A DNA stretch of 64,000 bases, from the NCBI GenBank assembly GCA_964304625.1, contig OZ199840.1, positions 3,100,001 through 3,164,000 on the forward strand, read 5' to 3'. Position numbers and translations under genes: made by a program. Positions 60,440-64,000 of the stretch are shown here, piece after piece. The stretch comes from Kudoa neothunni (lineage: Eukaryota; Cnidaria). Position 1 is the first letter of the stretch. Each line of letters begins with the position of its first letter. Under the pieces are notes generated by a model, which worked only from the letters and a program-made list of their open reading frames with translations, was not told the DNA's origin and searched no databases.

Positions 60440-60475
60440 CGCATAATGCCAGGCAAAGCTGGGCATTAGCGCTAG
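60440..60475 (+). mobile_element. Helitron-like 3' terminus
   Basis: The hairpin AATGCCAGGCAAAGCTGGGCATT (60444-60466) is followed after five bases by CTAG at 60472-60475 and then T. That is the classic hairpin-CTRR 3' end with insertion before T. The element would lie to the left; its 5' TC end was not identified. Confidence 0.5.
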
Positions 60476-60639
60476 TAATTTTCTAATTTTTTTAATAACA
60501 TATTTTGAAGTTATTGACGCATATTATTTTAAAGTATGCGTGAAATTTCAAACAGAGATCGAAAAAGAGCGAGGGATAATATGTGCTCCAATCAAGATTG
60601 GTTAAAAGTAGGTTCTAAATATTGGCTTGATCGATAGGC

Positions 60640-60770
60640 TAAGGACAGAAATTTCTGCTACTGCAAATGTTGAACGAATTTATTCATTAATGAACACTGG
60701 AAAAACCAAACTAACTTATTAAAGATTAAAACTGCAAAATGTAAACTTACCGCAAAGCAGTTGATCAGAA
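60640..60770 (+). pseudogene. hAT transposase C-terminal relic
   Basis: The plus-strand reading ISATANVERIYSLMNTGKTK then LTY-stop-RLKLQNV matches the hATC dimerisation motif (SSASVERVFSQMN.IKTKLRNRL...L..L). It has one stop and is otherwise in frame. No ends were found nearby. It is a different lineage from the ECT2-intron copy (VERIYS against AERYWS). Confidence 0.6.
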
Positions 60771-61327
60771 GAAATAATAACATGTGTTTGCCGTCACCAC
60801 CACCAACAAATAAATTAATACATGATGTGAGTAGCGGTGTCGTGAGCCAGTGATACCTTGAGCGCTTGAAAAATTGATCAATCATCCTAACTGAGGGTTG
60901 TGAAGATGATGAAGATGATTCAATTGACGCAAATAATTATAAAACGCGTTTTAAAACATTTTTTTGTTATTTTAATAATGCAATTGTGTTTTCTTTGCGA
61001 CCTTGGGTTTATTCCGATGGTCTCATTGGACGCCCTGCCACCACCGTACGACATATACAATGTAGCTTATATACCAATGAAATATTTAAAAAAATAATAA
61101 TTCTAGGTTATATTTATTAATAAATTTTTTTTAAACGTAGGTTAAGCGTTCAGTTCTTATATAAATTTGTACTATATTTGAAAATATTGCTGTATGTATA
61201 TAGAACAAAAATTAATTACCAAATATTTAAAAAAATAGGTTACACATCTTTAGATGCCTAAAACTACCATAATTATATACCGATTATCCATTAAGTCTCC
61301 ATATTCTTAGTTAACCCTTTAAGCTAG

Positions 61328-62003
61328 CGAAAAATTCCATCCTTTAACGGAATTGGAGTGAAAACACCCCTGGCTTTTTTGCTTCGATTTACTCTAAAAT
61401 AAATTTTGAATTTATTTACATCTATTTCCCAACTTAATCTGGTTCGTTATGGTTCGGTTCAAAAATCGTGGATTATTTTCACCGAATAATAAGGCTTTGC
61501 GTTAAGTAGTATAAAAAACAAGTTATTATCCAACTCACCACTAAGGGAGTGGAAATCATCAAAAAATTAACTGAAAACACACATCTTAATTCATCTATCA
61601 GAATGATCCAACTAGTCCAAGTTTGCTCAAATAATCTCATGTTTCTACATTATCCAAATTAGCGCATAGTTAAAATAAAATCTCCGATGAAGTATGCATC
61701 AACATTATAATTCAAAAACAAACTTTTTAGCTATTAAAACCCAATATATGCGACAAAATCGATGTTTCTCCGTCCATTTGATAGGAAAACCTCAATATTA
61801 TACCAACGGAAACTTTCGAGTGATCGACGAAGAATGCCGCATTGGATTAGGTGGGATACTAATTTCAGATTTTCGTGGAAATTTGTGGATAGAATTTTAC
61901 AGGAGTTTCTCATTTAATTATTCATAATTTTTCAAGTTAATATAATAAAAAAACCCTGTGGCGTTTTCACCCCAAGTCCGTTAGAGGATGGAATTTTTTT
62001 GAG
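61328..62003. mobile_element. MITE-like element with ~55-bp inverted ends
   Basis: 61328-61381 (AAAAATTCCATCCTTTAACGG..GTGAAAACACC) and 61948-62003 (reverse complement AAAAAATTCCATCCTCTAACG..GTGAAAACGCC) are inverted repeats with about four-fifths identity. A third, partial copy (CACCCCAAATCCGTTAGAG) lies at 62136-62154 in the same orientation as the right end. TTAA at 61312-61315 hints at a piggyBac-like target but is unpaired. The interior contains the ORF at 61694. Confidence 0.6.
61694..61927 (+). pseudogene. RNase H-like fragment (possible LINE relic)
   Basis: The 77-codon frame contains YTNGNFRVIDEECRIGLGGI followed by LISDFRGNLWIEFYRSF. It resembles the start of the type-1 RNase H fold found in some LINEs and plant-type RNase H proteins (NtDGsf...GiGGvirD..GnW..gF), with the usual catalytic Asp replaced by Asn. 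It lies inside the inverted-repeat element. The match is by pattern memory only. Confidence 0.3.
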
Positions 62004-62317
62004 CATGATTTGAACTTATATTTATGCCAAGTTTTTGATATGTGGTACGTTTAATAAATATGGGAGAATAGCGTAGATTGTCAACTTTCTATGAGAAGGT
62101 CGTAGAATTTTATATCCAGATTAAATGAGGTTTGGGATGGAATACACCCCAAATCCGTTAGAGTATTAGAAGAGATGCTAATATTTTAATTGTAAGTTGT
62201 ATAGGTTACAATATTTTTAATTAATAAATAGTAAAAATTGTTTATAAATCAAGTAAACAATTATTTAAATAGAAATTTCCAAAATGCGCGCGCGTGTGGC
62301 ATTACTTAGGTTCAATT

Positions 62318-62391
62318 AACCGGAACCTCGCTATCCAGAAAGACAATTCATGATCCCAAATTCTCCGGATAATCGAGGTCAGACTGTATTT
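62318..62391. mobile_element. pogo/Tigger-type ends facing each other
   Basis: CCGGAACCTCGCTATCCAG on the left and the reverse complement TACAGTCTGACCTCGATTATCC on the right are both Tigger/jerky-style termini, about 75 bp apart. The pair looks like a minimal deletion derivative or two abutting relics. Confidence 0.45.
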
Positions 62392-62399
62392 AAATTATT

Positions 62400-64000
62400 C
62401 CGGTTATTTATTAAAGAAGTGCGCAGCTGTTTTTAGGAAAGAGTGCATTAAGTTTATGCCGTAGAATGAGATAATTTAAGTAATAAAATTTATGAATGAT
62501 AAGTTTTTATTTAGCTACGTAAATTTTTTATATTAACTTTAATTTTGGTAATTTAAAAAGCCTTTAATTTAATTTATTCTATTTGTTAACTGGAATGATC
62601 AATGTACTTTTTTCCAATTCTTAAAAGACTTTTCAAAGAAGCATATTCCCAGAGTTAGGAAAAGAGAGAAATGGATGCTAGTTTTTCATATTTGAAAAGA
62701 GTAGTTAAGCCTCTAATATAGAATTTCTCTAGATGTAATGAATTGCTTGCGTGCGCATCCAAGGAAAATTATATTTTATTTTTAGTATGTTGGTTCTACA
62801 CACACAAACACTCGTTATTAAAGTTTACATGAAAAATTACTTTCACTTTTTATGCTAATTGTATTGTAAGGGTTTATCATATGAGGATGTGTTATTCATT
62901 TAAAGTGAAACATTATTGTTGTTTGATCTTTATATTTATTGTTTGATTAGAACATCAATAAATTCATTCTATTAACAAAATATATTTAATTAAACGTTTT
63001 GTGTTCTTATCGTTTGTTTATAAATTCTTTTTCGTTTCAAAATTTGCCAATAAAATTTCATTATACATAGTTAACTTTTTCAAATATATCAACTAGTAGC
63101 GACACTGTAAAAATGATTCAAATGTTTTCTTAGGTGTAAAATTATGATTTTTAGTTTATATATTTTTTTGAATCATTTCTTTAATTTTGACAAAAATTTA
63201 CTGCGTTTTTATCATTAAGAACTTCGATACATTTTTTAAACTAGTTAAAAATTTTATAAATTTTTGTTAATATTTTTAATTTCTATAGAATAAAATAATA
63301 ATGAATTAAGTTTCGTTACTAAACTAAAATAAAATAAACACGTACAAATTTTTAAATTCTTTTGAAATCGTAGTGTTCTTATTTAGTGTAATCGCTGCTA
63401 TTAGATTATAAGCTATTTGTAACAAATTTTGTATTTGGATTCCTAATTAATTAATGTGTATTTCCCGTAGAAAGGTTAAGTGAATATTTTATACTCCGTA
63501 ATGAGCATAAGTTAATACAATTAGAAACACGACTTATAATAAAAATGGTTGTGGTTGCATATGCGCACGCAAATAACGAAAATATAACGTCATATTCTTC
63601 CTTTTTGTGCAATATCAGGGTTTATAATATAAACTTCTTAATTAGTGAAAAAACAATGTGACCTAGTTTGGATAAAGATTGTCTTACAAAGTTAATATGT
63701 ACAAGTTTGAACTTTAGAAAATTACTTTGAAGTCCGATATTCATTCTTGATACTGATAAGGTTCTTTAGTAAATAATTAGCAATTTTATGTGATTTCATC
63801 TGTGGGATTGTGGCATCAATGTTAGTAAAATAGCTCCGATCAGAAATACATACATTATATTGATTAATTAAGCCAAAATTAAAAATTTAAGAAAATAAAA
63901 AAAAAGTTTTAAAAATTCAATGCTTTTTTTGAAGATAGAATTACCCTTCAAAAAATGGGGAAATAAATTGTTATTAACAATTATTATAATATTGAATAAT
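62400..64000. other. Non-coding AT-rich tail of window
   Basis: No open frame over 60 codons. An exact 12-bp inverted pair, TTGCGTGCGCAT at 62747 and ATGCGCACGCAA at 63560, is the only structure noted. Confidence 0.5.

Noticed and set aside
60658-60885. 75-aa minus-strand protein
   Set aside because: It is antisense to the hAT C-terminal motif on the plus strand, which explains the open frame.
1-64000. CRISPR arrays, bacterial operons or toxin-antitoxin systems
   Set aside because: The DNA is intron-bearing eukaryotic sequence; no spaced direct-repeat array or prokaryotic gene cluster was seen.

Overview
This window is nuclear DNA of a small, AT-rich invertebrate animal. Metazoan-type genes (the cytokinesis exchange factor ECT2/Pebble, an RGS-domain protein) and universal eukaryotic genes (COPI alpha subunit, U6 snRNA phosphodiesterase USB1) are split by very short GT-AG introns, mostly 44-76 bp, and all three standard stop codons are used. 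I cannot name the species. A derived invertebrate with tiny introns, of the orthonectid, myxozoan or small parasite kind, would fit; this is inference.

Layout. 1-9.2 kb is transposon-rich: an internally deleted piggyBac, a nearly whole Tc1/mariner element, a 2.3-kb element with ~230-bp terminal inverted repeats and no recognisable transposase, a tRNA-derived SINE, a fossil Ty1/copia element, and Helitron-like termini. Two exon-like open stretches (5.2 kb and 5.9 kb) sit among them. 9.2-16 kb is mostly non-coding relic DNA with one exon-like stretch at 14.6 kb. 16.0-19.8 kb holds one piggyBac inserted into another. 20.4-31.3 kb is a block carrying an RGS-domain gene and USB1 between two related hAT-type ends; the outermost flanks carry the same 8-bp sequence, ATCTAAAC. 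The block also holds two Tigger copies, one with clean TA-flanked ends, and a piggyBac end lies just beyond it. 31.8-34.2 kb (minus) is an unrecognised 681-aa helical protein gene. 34.8-37.0 kb is a decayed Tigger. 37.8-43.3 kb (plus) is COPA, reconstructed in 7 exons to 1224 aa. 46.7-53.7 kb (plus) is ECT2, 7 exons and 1305 aa, with a hAT relic in its fourth intron. 55.6-57.1 kb (minus) is a 4-exon gene for a disordered Ser/Lys-rich protein, convergent with ECT2. 57-64 kb is non-coding apart from hAT, Helitron, inverted-repeat and pogo-like relics.

The host genes do unrelated housekeeping and signalling jobs (coat assembly, RhoA activation, U6 3'-end trimming, G-protein regulation); nothing indicates operons or co-regulation. 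Gene models were built by eye from open frames, splice signals and remembered homologues, so exon edges are predictions. No tRNA, rRNA, CRISPR array or bacterial system was seen.
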